NCBI RefSeq assembly: GCF_022867805.1
Contig: NZ_JALIFO010000004.1
Span: forward strand, 1 to 64,000
Source: Cuneatibacter sp. NSJ-177
GTDB taxonomy: Bacteria; Bacillota; Clostridia; Lachnospirales; Lachnospiraceae
Direction of reading: 5' to 3'
Length of the DNA stretch: 64,000 nucleotides
Part shown: piece after piece, positions 8,101 to 16,983 of the stretch
Layout: each line of letters starts with the position of its first letter
Numbering within the stretch: the first letter of the stretch is position 1
Translations under genes and position numbers: made by a program
Notes under the pieces: model-generated
The model's database searches: none
What the model was told of the DNA's origin: nothing
The model's input: only the letters and a program-made list of their open reading frames with translations

Positions 8101-8454
8101 TCAGCTGCAAATCAGTTCCCTGATTAAAATTTCCTCAATCTGTGCCGCTAATGTGTTCATCAGCCCCACCCAGCGCATAGGGTCACAGGCTTTCAGTTCT
8201 TCCGTGACACCCGCAGTCTCCATCATGTGAGGCAACATGGTGTCCACGCGCTCCTGCGCTGTCCGGTCAATCTCTAACAGGTGTGGATACAGCTTCTCGC
8301 TCATCAGCAGTTGGTTGTAGAGAATGGGGCGATGTTTCTTTAGGTAGGATTTTATCATCCTGCCGTACTTGCCGATAGAAGTTTCCGGCTGTTCAGAAAG
8401 TTTTAGGTTGGGTATATCATAATCTCCACAACGAATGTAAGTCAACTTACTCAT
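8101..8454 (-). CDS. tnpV: TnpV family transposon-encoded protein
   Basis: 117 residues. The core KYGRMIKSYLKKHRPILYNQLLMSEKL region followed by a helical ERVDTMLP segment is typical of TnpV of Tn4451/Tn4453 elements. Role unknown; not needed for excision in Tn4451 as far as I know. The ATG at 8454 is preferred to 8460 because of the spacing from GGAG. It follows the recombinase gene by 26 bp. Confidence 0.85.
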   Translation of the reverse strand: MSKLTYIRCGDYDIPNLKLSEQPETSIGKYGRMIKSYLKKHRPILYNQLLMSEKLYPHLLEIDRTAQERVDTMLPHMMETAGVTEELKACDPMRWVGLMNTLAAQIEEILIRELICS

Positions 8455-8480
8455 TTTCATTCTCCTTTGCTTCGTGATGA

Positions 8481-10361
8481 TTAGACTGCTGCGCTGGCTG
8501 CTATGCTGCCTTTGCGCGGTTCTTCTTTTGGTAGCTGACCGATAGTAGAAAAAACACCTTTTTTCATATCCTCAGCCCGGATCAAGGCTTTCTTAGCGTC
8601 CATTTCCGCTTTTTTCTTCGCCTTGATTTTGTCCTCATACCATTTTTGTGCGCCGCTGGCTTTCCGCTTCAAATAGTTCTGATGAAGCCTGTCCTTGCGT
8701 TCTTCTTTTTTTCGCAGTTCTTCCTGTTCCTCCGGGGTTAAAGGAACCGGCTGTAAAGATGGTGGGATATAGCGTCCTAAAAAATTGAAGTAGATTTCAA
8801 TTTCCTGCGTAGTGTCCTGGCTGCCTTTGCGAGCGCGTTCATGGACAAGGATTTTCTCTACAAACTCATTGAGCATGGTGTTTGTCAGCGTGTCAAAATT
8901 CTCGTACTTATCAATCAGGGCTATAAATTTCTCCGCTGATTTCTGGCTCTGCTCATATCCGGTAACAGCCTTTTCCAGCTCTGCAATTTCAATCTCAAGT
9001 GCGTCCTGCTCTTTGGCGTACTGTGCGTCAAGCGCCCTATATCGTGCATCCGGCAGTTTGCCGAGGGCGTTGTCCTCATAGATTTTGCAAATCAGTTTTT
9101 CCAGTTCTCCGGCTCTCTTTTGAGCAGCGGCCAGACGCCTGCGCTTTTTCGATATATCGGCACTCTGTTGGGCAACCTGCGTTTCCTGAACGGTGTGAAT
9201 AAATTCCGTCCGGTCATTTCTGGAATATTCAGCGATAGCCCGGAGCGTGTCGGAAACCAATGTCAGAACAGCACTCTCATTGATACGGTGTTGTGTAGGG
9301 CATAGTGTCCCACACGGAACTTTGGTATAATTGGAACAGGTATATTGAGAAATCCGCTTGCCATTGTTGGTGCGGTGGACATACATCTTGCCGCCGCAAT
9401 CGGCACAATAGAGTAAGCCTGTGAGGGGAGCTGCTTCGCCCCAGCCGTTTGGATAGCGCCGTGCATTGCTACGGATTTTCTGCACCAAATCAAAGGTCTG
9501 CTGGTCAATAATGGCTTCATGGGTATTCTCAAAGATCGTCCATTCATCCTCAGAAACATAGTGGCTTTTCTTGTCCTTAAAGTGCTTGCGGGTCTTGAAA
9601 TTGATGGTGTGCCCCAAATACTCTCGTTTTTTCAAAATGTTCACGATGGTAGATGATCCCCATCCATACGGGTCTTTGACCGGCTTTGAACGGTTCACAC
9701 CCTCATTGAAGCGGGCAAGGTGTACGACAGGAATTTCAATCCGGTCTGTGGATAGTTTACAAGCAATCTGATAAGGCCCATATCCCTCCAGCGTGAGGGA
9801 GAAGATACGGCGTACCACTTCGGCGGCTTCCTCATCTACCAGCCAATGCTCCCGCTTTTCGTCCCATAAGTAGCCGTAAATCACGGTGCCGGTCAGGTGC
9901 TTGCCGCTCATACCTTTTGACTTAAACACAGAACGGATTTTCCGGCTGGTATCACGGGCGTAAAATTCATTCATAATGTTGCGGAACGGGGTAAAATCGT
10001 CATCGCCTTTCAGACTGTCCACACCGTCATTGATCGCAATCAGCCGAACTCCGCGCTGCCGCAAAACCTCCATGACCTGACCGACCTTTAGATAGTCGCG
10101 CCCCAACCGGCTCATGTCCTTGATGACGATTGCCTCTACACGCCCTGCCTCCACTTCCTTCATCATCGCCAAAAATCCGGGGCGGTCAAAACGGGTGCCT
10201 GAGATACCATCATCGGTAAAGTGCGTAGGGTTGGGCAGCCCGTTCCGGCGGGCAAAATCCTCTAACATCTGCTTTTGGTTGGATATGGAATTGCTCTCGC
10301 CCTGTAACTCATCGTCCCGGCTCAGGCGCTCGTACAGTGGGGTAATTTTTTCATTTCTCAT
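8481..10361 (-). CDS. tnpX: Large serine recombinase, TnpX type
   Basis: 626 residues. N-terminal resolvase domain with catalytic Ser14 (YERLSRDDE) and the downstream Arg residues (KDMSRLGRDYLK); recombinase domain with GYLWDE and NILKKREYLGH; a Cys4 zinc ribbon (YCADCGGK, then TCSN and CGTLC); a long coiled coil near residues 390-470; and a basic C-terminal tail with DUF4368-like features. It would excise and integrate the element at GA dinucleotides, as TnpX does. AGGAGG precedes the start. Frame intact and catalytic residues present, so probably active. Confidence 0.93.
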   Translation of the reverse strand: MRNEKITPLYERLSRDDELQGESNSISNQKQMLEDFARRNGLPNPTHFTDDGISGTRFDRPGFLAMMKEVEAGRVEAIVIKDMSRLGRDYLKVGQVMEVLRQRGVRLIAINDGVDSLKGDDDFTPFRNIMNEFYARDTSRKIRSVFKSKGMSGKHLTGTVIYGYLWDEKREHWLVDEEAAEVVRRIFSLTLEGYGPYQIACKLSTDRIEIPVVHLARFNEGVNRSKPVKDPYGWGSSTIVNILKKREYLGHTINFKTRKHFKDKKSHYVSEDEWTIFENTHEAIIDQQTFDLVQKIRSNARRYPNGWGEAAPLTGLLYCADCGGKMYVHRTNNGKRISQYTCSNYTKVPCGTLCPTQHRINESAVLTLVSDTLRAIAEYSRNDRTEFIHTVQETQVAQQSADISKKRRRLAAAQKRAGELEKLICKIYEDNALGKLPDARYRALDAQYAKEQDALEIEIAELEKAVTGYEQSQKSAEKFIALIDKYENFDTLTNTMLNEFVEKILVHERARKGSQDTTQEIEIYFNFLGRYIPPSLQPVPLTPEEQEELRKKEERKDRLHQNYLKRKASGAQKWYEDKIKAKKKAEMDAKKALIRAEDMKKGVFSTIGQLPKEEPRKGSIAASAAV

Positions 10362-10383
10362 GGCTGTACCTCCTGAAACAAAA

Positions 10384-10446
10384 ATGCTCTAAGTGATTGC
10401 TTCACTAACCATGACAAAATCATGATTAAGAAGTCACTTAGAGCAT
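10384..10446. repeat. 13-bp inverted repeat at the element terminus
   Basis: ATGCTCTAAGTGA at 10384-10396 is inverted at 10434-10446, with a smaller palindrome (CATGA/TCATG) in the loop. It abuts the point where VirD4 similarity ends and supplies the stop codon of the truncated VirD4 frame. Likely part of the recombinase-recognised end. Confidence 0.75.
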
Positions 10447-11405
10447 ATATCACCGGCAGCCATCTTAAATTTGCGGTACTGCTTCACGGCGAAGTGGTCC
10501 GGGTGCTCCTTCTCCAACTTGGCGAACAGCAGGTCCACGGGGGACTGGAACTCCTCGTCGTCCTCCCGCGCCTCGCTGGCGTTGATGAGGTCCAGCAGGG
10601 TGATGAAGTTGCGCTCCTCCGGCTCCGCCTCGTACCAGATGTACCCGATGAGGGCAGAATAGTACAGGCGCTCGGCTTTGACCCAAAAATCCTCGGAACT
10701 CTTTTCGCCCTCTCCCTTGGTGTTGAGGATCAGGGCGTTCACCAGTTTCAAAATGTCCTTTTCGCTACGGATATACGCCAGGGGATTGTATTTCATGGAT
10801 TTTTTGAAATTGATGAGGTTCAGGCTTTTGATGCGGTATTGCCTGCGCTCCAGCAGAGCGCCAACCTCCTGTAAGATGGTGCCCTTCGGGTCCGTGACCA
10901 CATACGAGGAATGGCACTGGAGCAGGTTGGGCTTGACGAAAAACCGCGTTTTGCCTGAGCCGGAACCGCCGATGACCAGGATATTTTTATTTCTTGCGTA
11001 CTTGGGCTCTTTCGGGCGGCTCGACATGGTGATCCGCTCCGTCTGGGTGAGAAGGACATTCTGGGAAAAGTCCGGGTCCACATAGGGGGCGATGTCGGCC
11101 GGGGTGCCCCAGCGGGCGCTCCCGTACTCGATCCCCCGGCGGTATTTCTTCGCGTTCTTGCCCTTGGAGTAGACCGCCAGCCGGATCAGCACCGCGCCGG
11201 CGGCGCCCACGCACAGGTCCAGCAGATGGAAGCTGGGCGCCAGGCTGGCAAAGGCCGCCGAAAAGCCCTGCCCGATGTGGAGCAGCTTCTCCGAGGCGGC
11301 CGCCCCAGGGGAAAGCCGCACCCCCTGGCAGAGCTTGTCAAAAAGATACACGAAGATGAGATACGGGAGGTTGAGCAGCACCAGCTTTTTCACCTTATCG
11401 GTCAT
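10434..11405 (-). pseudogene. VirD4/TraG-type coupling protein, C-terminus removed by insertion
   Basis: 323 codons of a type IV coupling ATPase: two N-terminal membrane helices, then Walker A GGSGSGKTR and the motif SSYVVTDPKGT. Normal family members are about 600 residues; here the frame leaves the family at KFKMAAG and stops within six codons in transposon-derived sequence. The ATPase core is cut, so the protein should be non-functional unless the element excises. The missing part should lie at the other end of the element, outside this window. The start overlaps the pcfB stop (ATGA). Confidence 0.85.
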
Positions 11406-11884
11406 CGCGCCACCTCCCGGTCCTTGGTCTTGACCTTCTCCCGTTCCCGGTGTTTGGCCTTGGTCTGTTCCTGGGCCTGGGCCAGCCGCTCCCGGATGGT
11501 GGGGCGCTTCTCCCGGTTCAGGGTCATGGCGGTGAACTCTTTGAAGGCCGGCTGAAGCTGGTCCTTGTCCTTCGCCTTGAAGAACACATAGTAGTGCGGT
11601 GGGTCGGTGGTGGGGTCCTTCTTCAGGGCATAGTCGATGTCATACTTCTTCGCCACCGCCGAAAACGCCTTGATGTTCTGCTCCGTGATCTCGATGTTGG
11701 TCAGGGAGGCCCCATGCTGTTTGAGCTGGTGCAGGGTCTGTTTCCCTTGGTGGAGGGTGCGCTGGGAGGGCTTCTTCTGCATCTCCTCCAGCACCTTTTT
11801 CACGGCCTTTTGGAGCAGGTCCGCCGTCATCTTGCCGGCCTCCACCGAGAGGGATACCGTCCTCTGCGTGATTTCTTCCTGCAC
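11402..11884 (-). CDS. pcfB: PcfB family (DUF3801) conjugation protein
   Basis: 160 residues. N-terminal helix, central region ITEQNIKAFSAVAKKYDIDYALKKD and PPHYYVFFKAKDKDQL, then a basic Lys/Arg-rich tail, matching PcfB/DUF3801. In pCF10 PcfB is a relaxosome component that links DNA processing to the coupling protein, and here it lies immediately before virD4. GTG start with GGAGGTGATGTGA upstream; overlaps virD4 by 4 bp. Confidence 0.85.
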   Translation of the reverse strand: MQEEITQRTVSLSVEAGKMTADLLQKAVKKVLEEMQKKPSQRTLHQGKQTLHQLKQHGASLTNIEITEQNIKAFSAVAKKYDIDYALKKDPTTDPPHYYVFFKAKDKDQLQPAFKEFTAMTLNREKRPTIRERLAQAQEQTKAKHREREKVKTKDREVAR

Positions 11885-11889
11885 TCACA

Positions 11890-12789
11890 TCACCTCCGTT
11901 CTCCACTGCCGTACATATCGTGGCTCACCAGGGAAGTGTAGTAGCTGTCGATGGTGGCCGGAGCGTTATACAGGGCAGCCAGCAGATATTTCTTGATGTT
12001 ACGGACATAGGTGGTGTTCTCCCGCATACGGTCCAGCACATACTCGATATGGGAACTGTTCAGCTTCAGGAACCGGGATTTGACCACCTCCGCCGGATAG
12101 TCGTCCCCGGCAATGCGGATCATCTCCCGATGGGAGCAAACCGTGTCCACCATGAGCTCCACAAGTTCATCCAGCCGGTCACGGTCCAGGCGCTCATTCT
12201 GTATGAGGATGTCATACTCGATGTTCTCCAAAATCAATTCCCGATAGCTCTCTCGCTCCCGCATCCAATCCCGTCCGGCCCTATCCGAGCCCCTGGGGGG
12301 TTGGGGGCTTGATAGGATAGGATTTGATCCTTCCGTACTTGATAAATCTTTTTTTGATTTATCTTTACTTGATTCTTTAGTATTTAATTGTGCGGGGTTT
12401 TCCTGTTCAGGGTCTCCCAAGACAGGGGAAGCCTGTTCAGGATTATCCAAGACTGGATTTTCCCGTTCAGGTTTTCCCGGTTTAGGTTCCGGCGGTCTGG
12501 GCTGCTCCAGGATCGTGTACTCGATGGCGCCGAGCTGACCGTTTGCGTTGCGAACCCGCTGGCGGATCACATAGCCGTGTTCCTCCAGCTCCCGCACTCC
12601 GGCGCAGATGCTGTCAACGCCATCTTTGCAGATCCGAGCCAGCCCCTTGGTGGTATAGTCCCATTCCTCCGGCAGGGAGAGCATGAGGGAGAGAAGGCCC
12701 TTCGCTTTCAGCGAAAGCGACTTGTCCCGCAGGTGATGGTTGGACATCACCGTGTAGTCGCGGGTTTTCTCAATGCGGAATACCGCCAT
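11890..12789 (-). CDS. DUF6017/RepA-like HTH protein of the ICE
   Basis: 299 residues from the ATG at 12789 (AGGAGG upstream). N-terminal winged helix (MAVFRIEKTRDYTVMSNHHL, then LKAKGLLSLMLSLPEEWDYTTKGLARIC) as in replication-initiator-type proteins; a Pro/Glu/Ser-rich linker with short repeats (PEQASPVLGDPEQENPAQL); and a C-terminal DUF6017-like domain ending YLLAALYNAP. Probably involved in replication or control of the excised ICE. Confidence 0.8.
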   Translation of the reverse strand: MAVFRIEKTRDYTVMSNHHLRDKSLSLKAKGLLSLMLSLPEEWDYTTKGLARICKDGVDSICAGVRELEEHGYVIRQRVRNANGQLGAIEYTILEQPRPPEPKPGKPERENPVLDNPEQASPVLGDPEQENPAQLNTKESSKDKSKKDLSSTEGSNPILSSPQPPRGSDRAGRDWMRERESYRELILENIEYDILIQNERLDRDRLDELVELMVDTVCSHREMIRIAGDDYPAEVVKSRFLKLNSSHIEYVLDRMRENTTYVRNIKKYLLAALYNAPATIDSYYTSLVSHDMYGSGERR

Positions 12790-12976
12790 GTTGGATACCT
12801 CCTTCCGTTGGTTTTGAAAAGTGTTCGTTTCGGTGGTTTTGCGCCCCTGTATCACCACCCCGTCTCCCATGAGGGAAAGAATATGGGCAGTTTCACTTTC
12901 GCCGCCCACAGGCGAAAAAACAGGGGATTTTCCACCCGTATTCATACAGTTTCATGCACCCTCGGCAGGGCATAAA

Positions 12977-13057
12977 AAACGCCACAGGTTTGTGTAACCT
13001 ATGGCGTTTGGGACAGGAAAAGGGTGCTGACATTTCATATCAGCACCCTTTGTCCTG
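12977..13057. terminator. Two tandem hairpins near the ICE end
   Basis: A 14-bp stem (12977-12990 with 12996-13009, one non-Watson-Crick position) is followed by a 12-bp stem (13019-13030 with 13040-13051) flanked by partly complementary GGACA/TGTCC. They lie in the non-coding stretch between the ICE and the opuC operon and could terminate transcripts from either side or mark the ICE end. Confidence 0.55.
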
Positions 13058-13179
13058 CCAGTATTAAATTTTTGACTTCACATCGTGTTCCTTGCCTCTG
13101 AAAACATTGATTTTACTGGACTTGCTCATGTTTTCTTATTAGGAGGCGGGGGAAGCAGTTCCTTTTTTGTTCCTCTCAT

Positions 13180-13830
13180 CTAAATGGTACTTTTCCGTTT
13201 TCCCTCCCCGCGGGACCTGGCCAATGTGAAGGTCTCCAAACGGTGGGTCAGGCTGCTGGCAAGAAGGGCTAAAACCGATGACAGAAGCACGCCCCAAAGC
13301 ACCTGGTTCCACTGTTTCATGGTCATACCGTCAAACAGCAGAACGCCCAGGCCCCCGGCTCCTACCGTGGCCGCCAGGGTTGCCATGGTGATCGTAGAAA
13401 CAATGGACATTTTCAGTCCGCTGACAATTCCCGGAAGCGCCATAGGAACCTTCACGCCCCAATAGATGGAGCGTTTGCTCATCCCCAGACCGGTGGCCGC
13501 CTCCACCGTGCTCGCCGGTATGGACAGGAACGCGTTGCTGATACTTTTCGTCAGAATAAACTGATTGTACAAAATCAAAGTGATGATCGCCGTGACTTCC
13601 CCCAAACCGGTGATGGGAATCAGAATCGCAAACATAGCGAGGCTGGGAATCGCAAAGATCGCATTGCACAGCCCGTTGACCGGCACGCTCAGGAACCGGA
13701 AACGATACATCAGCATGGCCACGCCATAGGCAATCACAAAAGCCACCGCCACCGAAATCAGGGAAAGTTCTAAATGTTCCAGGGTAAGCTCAATCAGTTT
13801 GTCCGGATGCCTTGTTAGATAACCAATCAT
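13180..13830 (-). CDS. Osmoprotectant ABC transporter permease (OpuCB/OpuCD type)
   Basis: 216 residues, about five to six membrane helices, with the EAA-type loop EAATGLGMSKRSIYWGVKVPMALPGI that contacts the ATPase. Last gene of a four-gene operon with a binding lipoprotein, another permease and an ATPase. Together they should import glycine betaine, choline, carnitine or a related compatible solute. Starts 15 bp after the ATPase stop with AGAGGG upstream. Confidence 0.87.
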   Translation of the reverse strand: MIGYLTRHPDKLIELTLEHLELSLISVAVAFVIAYGVAMLMYRFRFLSVPVNGLCNAIFAIPSLAMFAILIPITGLGEVTAIITLILYNQFILTKSISNAFLSIPASTVEAATGLGMSKRSIYWGVKVPMALPGIVSGLKMSIVSTITMATLAATVGAGGLGVLLFDGMTMKQWNQVLWGVLLSSVLALLASSLTHRLETFTLARSRGEGKRKSTI

Positions 13831-13845
13831 GATTTCCCTCTTTTC

Positions 13846-14805
13846 TCATGCAATCATCTGCTTTACTTTCCCATAAGTGATCTTTCCCACCGGCTTTCCC
13901 TCGGAGTCTTCCACAATGAAATACTCTTCCCCTGTCTTTAAGAACAAGCCCAAAGCTTCGCTTAAAAACATCTTCATGCGGATACGGGTCCCCTGCTCGA
14001 TCTCTTTCGGGCCTGCGGGCTCCAATAACGTCTTTACGTACAAAACCCTCAGCTTATCGTAGAAATCCCCGGTGGAAACCAGTTTCCGCACGAACTCATT
14101 GGCAGGATTCTGGAGAATGTGATAGGGCGTATCGTACTGCTGAATCTCCCCCTTGTCCATGATAATCACCTTGTGGCCCAGCTTAAACGCTTCCTGGACA
14201 TCGTGGGTGACAAAGAGAATGGTGTTTTTCAGCTCCGTCTGTAACCGGATCAGCTCTTCCTGAAGGCTCTCCCTCGTCAAGGCGTCAATCGCGCCAAAGG
14301 GTTCGTCCATCAGCATGACCGAGGGTTTTACCGCCAGGGCTCTGGCAATGCCGACACGCTGCTGCTGCCCGCCGGACAGCTGTCTGGGATAGCGGTCATA
14401 AAACACTTCCGGGTCCAGCTGCACCAATTCCATCAGCTCCAGCACCCGCTTTTTCATCTCTTCTTTGCTCCATCCCAAGATCTTCGGGAGAGTGGCGATG
14501 TTCTCCGCCACGGTCCGATGCGGGAACAGCCCGCCCTGCTGGATCACATAACCCAGCTTCCGCCGGTACTCGATCAGGGAGAGCTTCATGACCGACTCGC
14601 CGAAATACTCAATATCGCCGCCGGTCGGCTCATAAAGGCGGTTGGTCATCTTTAAAAGCGTGGTCTTCCCGGAGCCCGATGTCCCCAGGATCGTTACAAT
14701 GGTTCCCTCCTCGACCTTAAGGCTGACGTTCTTCACGGAATCATAGGAGTTTCCCTCAAATCTCTTGCAAACATTTTTGTATTCAATCGCAATTTTCTTT
14801 TCCAT
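13846..14805 (-). CDS. opuCA: Osmoprotectant ABC transporter ATPase (OpuCA type)
   Basis: 319 residues. Walker A at residues 41-49 (GTSGSGKTT), Q-loop VIQQGGLFPH, signature LSGGQQQR, Walker B VMLMDEP and switch His (VTHD). The C-terminal ~80 residues carry one CBS-like segment (FIVEDSEGKPVGKITYGKV), shorter than the tandem CBS pair of classical OpuCA/OpuAA, so ionic-strength sensing may be reduced or absent. Preceded and followed by permease genes. Confidence 0.9.
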   Translation of the reverse strand: MEKKIAIEYKNVCKRFEGNSYDSVKNVSLKVEEGTIVTILGTSGSGKTTLLKMTNRLYEPTGGDIEYFGESVMKLSLIEYRRKLGYVIQQGGLFPHRTVAENIATLPKILGWSKEEMKKRVLELMELVQLDPEVFYDRYPRQLSGGQQQRVGIARALAVKPSVMLMDEPFGAIDALTRESLQEELIRLQTELKNTILFVTHDVQEAFKLGHKVIIMDKGEIQQYDTPYHILQNPANEFVRKLVSTGDFYDKLRVLYVKTLLEPAGPKEIEQGTRIRMKMFLSEALGLFLKTGEEYFIVEDSEGKPVGKITYGKVKQMIA

Positions 14806-14817
14806 GTTTTTCCTTCC

Positions 14818-15453
14818 CTATTGAATCCGATTCCGCGCGCGCCTCTGCACAATGGACAAAAGAATATCCAGAATAATGGACAAAGCGGCCACGGTAATGG
14901 CTCCGGCCAGCATGATCACGGTTTTGTTTTGGGAAAGGCCGGACACAATAAAATCTCCCAGGCCGCCCGCGCCCACATAGGCCGCAATGGTGGTGCCCGC
15001 CACCACCTCGATGGTAGCCATCCGCATACCGTTGAGGATCATCGGCAGGGCCAAGGGAAGTTCCACCGACCAGCAGGTGCGGAATTTTCCCATCCCCATG
15101 CCTTCCGCGCTCTCCAAAACCAGCGGGTCGATTCCTTTCACCCCCGACATCGTATTGATCAGAATGGTGGGAACAGCCAGTGCCACCAATGCGATCAGCG
15201 CCGGGGTCAGTCCAATGCCAAAGATCGGCATCAGGAGGAAAAATTTTGCTACTCCGGGAATAATCTTTAAGACATTTGTTACATTCAGCACGGGAATCGC
15301 CAGCTTTTCTTTTTTCGCGCACAAATATCCCAGCGGTATGGCGATGGCAAAGCAGAGAAGCAAGGCGATCACATCAATTTGCAGATGCCTGACCAATGCA
15401 CCGATGTATCGGTCCCAATGGGAGCCGATGTATTCTGCGACTTCCTGAATCAT
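14818..15453 (-). CDS. Osmoprotectant ABC transporter permease
   Basis: 211 residues from the ATG at 15453 (the longer frame to 15480 lacks a ribosome site). Multiple membrane helices and the EAA loop ESAEGMGMGKFRTCWSVELPLALPMI. Second gene of the operon, following the binding protein by 71 bp. Confidence 0.87.
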   Translation of the reverse strand: MIQEVAEYIGSHWDRYIGALVRHLQIDVIALLLCFAIAIPLGYLCAKKEKLAIPVLNVTNVLKIIPGVAKFFLLMPIFGIGLTPALIALVALAVPTILINTMSGVKGIDPLVLESAEGMGMGKFRTCWSVELPLALPMILNGMRMATIEVVAGTTIAAYVGAGGLGDFIVSGLSQNKTVIMLAGAITVAALSIILDILLSIVQRRARNRIQ

Positions 15454-15524
15454 AAAACACGTTCCTCTCTTCCAGGACAAAATTATCTTGACGGAGATAA
15501 AGGCTCCGGCGGACGGCAGGGTTT

Positions 15525-16418
15525 CTATTTGATGTTTGCCTCATAGAATTCCTTTGCCACCACTTCGTATTCTTTTCCGCCCATATCTACCTGAGAAACC
15601 AGAGCAACGATCTTATCATTATCCATCGCAGCGGAAACCCGATTTAAAGCTTCCTCGATCTCCGGATGTTTGCTTAAAACTTCCTGACGGACAATGGGAG
15701 CCAGATAATACGGCGGCCACACCTTGATGTCCTCGGTCACCAAATAATACTGATCGTCCAAAAGCTGCGGTTCCGTGGTATTTCCGGGAATCACATCTAC
15801 ATCTTTGCTTTTCAGCACATCATATTTTAATCCCTGGTCAATGGAAATGATATCCTTGAACTGAAAATCCCCATACAGTGTGTTCATAGCCGGAAGGTTA
15901 TCCTCCCGCTCGCTCCAGCCCTGGAAATCCGCCAGCACCAGTTCGGAAGCATGTTTTTGCAAATCGGACAGGCAGGTAATGCCCAGTTGGTCCGCGGTTT
16001 CCTTGCGGATCACGATACAGGTAGAGTTATTGACCTGGGACGGCTCCAGCCAGGCAATATCATATTTTTCTTTATACTGGATTTTGACCGTATCGTAAAC
16101 TTCCTTCGCGTCGGTCATGGCTTCCAGGCCCAGAACCGTCATCAGGCCGGTTCCCGTATACTCCGGATATACATCGATCTCGCCTTCCTGGATGGCTGTA
16201 TTTAAGGTCAAGGTACTGATGCCGTACTGACGTTCCACCTTAAAGCCTGCATCCTCCAGAGCCAGAGAATACAATTCCGCCATCAAGAAGCCTTCGGTGA
16301 AGTTTTTGCCTCCCATGGTGATGGTTTTTTCCGAGTCTCCCGCACCGCAGCCAGCGATCCCTGCCGCCGCTAATGTTGCTGCCAAGCCCAACAATATGCT
16401 CTTTTTCATTCTCTTCAT
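15525..16418 (-). CDS. opuCC: Osmoprotectant-binding lipoprotein (OpuCC/OsmX type)
   Basis: 297 residues; signal peptide with lipobox IAGC. The mature start KTITMGGKNFTEGFLMAELY and the motifs DVYPEYTGTGL and PYYLAPIVR are typical of the OpuAC/OsmX ligand-binding fold. It would capture a quaternary amine and deliver it to the permeases encoded downstream. First gene of the operon, about 183 nt downstream of the predicted transcription start. Confidence 0.9.
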   Translation of the reverse strand: MKRMKKSILLGLAATLAAAGIAGCGAGDSEKTITMGGKNFTEGFLMAELYSLALEDAGFKVERQYGISTLTLNTAIQEGEIDVYPEYTGTGLMTVLGLEAMTDAKEVYDTVKIQYKEKYDIAWLEPSQVNNSTCIVIRKETADQLGITCLSDLQKHASELVLADFQGWSEREDNLPAMNTLYGDFQFKDIISIDQGLKYDVLKSKDVDVIPGNTTEPQLLDDQYYLVTEDIKVWPPYYLAPIVRQEVLSKHPEIEEALNRVSAAMDNDKIVALVSQVDMGGKEYEVVAKEFYEANIK

Positions 16419-16607
16419 ATGCTTTCCTCATCTTTGATAAATTTGATCGTTTTCACTGTCTCTGTGCAAATTGGCGACATTCCACATATTCCTCCAGCAA
16501 AACCATTTTCCAAGCCTTGGAGCCTTCACCTCCGTTCCTTTTGCATTCTTTTTGCCAAATACTGAACACGTTCTTATCTCATTTAATGCGTTCAGTTTTA
16601 TATATGA

Positions 16608-16636
16608 ATCATACTATTTTTTTCCAGACATGTCAA
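16608..16636 (-). promoter_or_regulatory. Consensus sigma-A promoter for the opuC operon
   Basis: On the minus strand TTGACA (16631-16636), 17-bp spacer, TATGAT (16608-16613). Start of transcription would be near 16601, leaving a leader of about 183 nt before opuCC. Confidence 0.8.
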
Positions 16637-16791
16637 TTGTATTTGTCAGTAAAATATCATACTTTTTTCAAAGATTCAATTTCCATTCTTTTAGCCATGA
16701 TTTTCCCTGGACAACCTCTTTTCGTTCCTCCTGTTTCCATTCAACACTTTTTACACTAAACACAAAGAAAGGACAAGCCTCCCCTGAATCC

Positions 16792-16848
16792 AAAGAAAAA
16801 GCAGCAGAGATACCAGTAGGTTCCCACCGGCATCTTTGCTGCTTTTTC
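16792..16848 (-). terminator. Terminator of the MacAB-like operon
   Basis: AAAAAGCAGCAGAGAT at 16796-16811 pairs with ATCTTTGCTGCTTTTT at 16832-16847, with an inner stem (GCCGGTGGGAACC/TACTGG type). T-runs on both strands; it lies downstream of the permease gene ending at 16984. Confidence 0.75.
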
Positions 16849-16983
16849 TATCACTCTTTTTGCTCCAATTTTATTTCGCTTGGATCTAAGTTTTGGTTGA
16901 TATCCTCTCTGTTTGGATCTTAGCTTTGACTTTCCTCTTACCTCCGGCTTTGATCTTAGCGCTGACTGTAACCGCGCCTCTGG

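Larger units (their letters stand above)
1..10450. mobile_element. Tn4451-type (TnpX) integrative element, right end; left end outside window
   Basis: This stretch ends with a TnpX-type large serine recombinase and TnpV next to an abrupt break in a virD4/traG reading frame. Inside are an HTH/excisionase-like gene, an XRE regulator, an ABC transporter with two-component system, three sigma-like genes and DUF3847, a set commonly found together on mobilizable clostridial elements. The DNA is visibly more AT-rich than the GC-rich ICE genes that follow at 10451. The boundary at about 10450 is inferred from where the VirD4 similarity stops and from the 13-bp inverted repeat at 10384-10446. No relaxase gene is in the window; DUF3847 genes usually sit beside one, so it probably lies to the left. 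Confidence 0.75.
10451..13060. mobile_element. Terminal part of a Tn1549-type ICE
   Basis: Holds a DUF6017 replication/HTH-type gene, pcfB and the 5' half of virD4, in the order found at one end of Tn1549-like conjugative elements. It is GC-rich. The rest of the ICE must lie beyond the left edge, past the inserted Tn4451-type element. The chromosomal boundary is placed after the hairpins at 12977-13057, before the opuC genes; the exact attachment site was not identified. Confidence 0.7.
16419..16983. other. Gene-free stretch between opuC and the exporter operon
   Basis: Contains the opuC promoter and leader, a bidirectional terminator at 16792-16848 and three degenerate copies of a GGATCTTAGCTTTGAC-like sequence at about 16882, 16915 and 16951. 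No gene seen. Confidence 0.6.

Noticed and set aside
13060-13179. Search for a tRNA or clear attachment site at the ICE end
   Set aside because: No tRNA-like fold and no direct repeat could be matched because the other ICE end is outside the window.
16882-16966. Three degenerate GGATCTTAGCTTTGAC-like copies as a possible CRISPR or operator array
   Set aside because: Copies differ, spacing is irregular (33 and 36 bp) and no cas genes are present; noted only as weak repeats.
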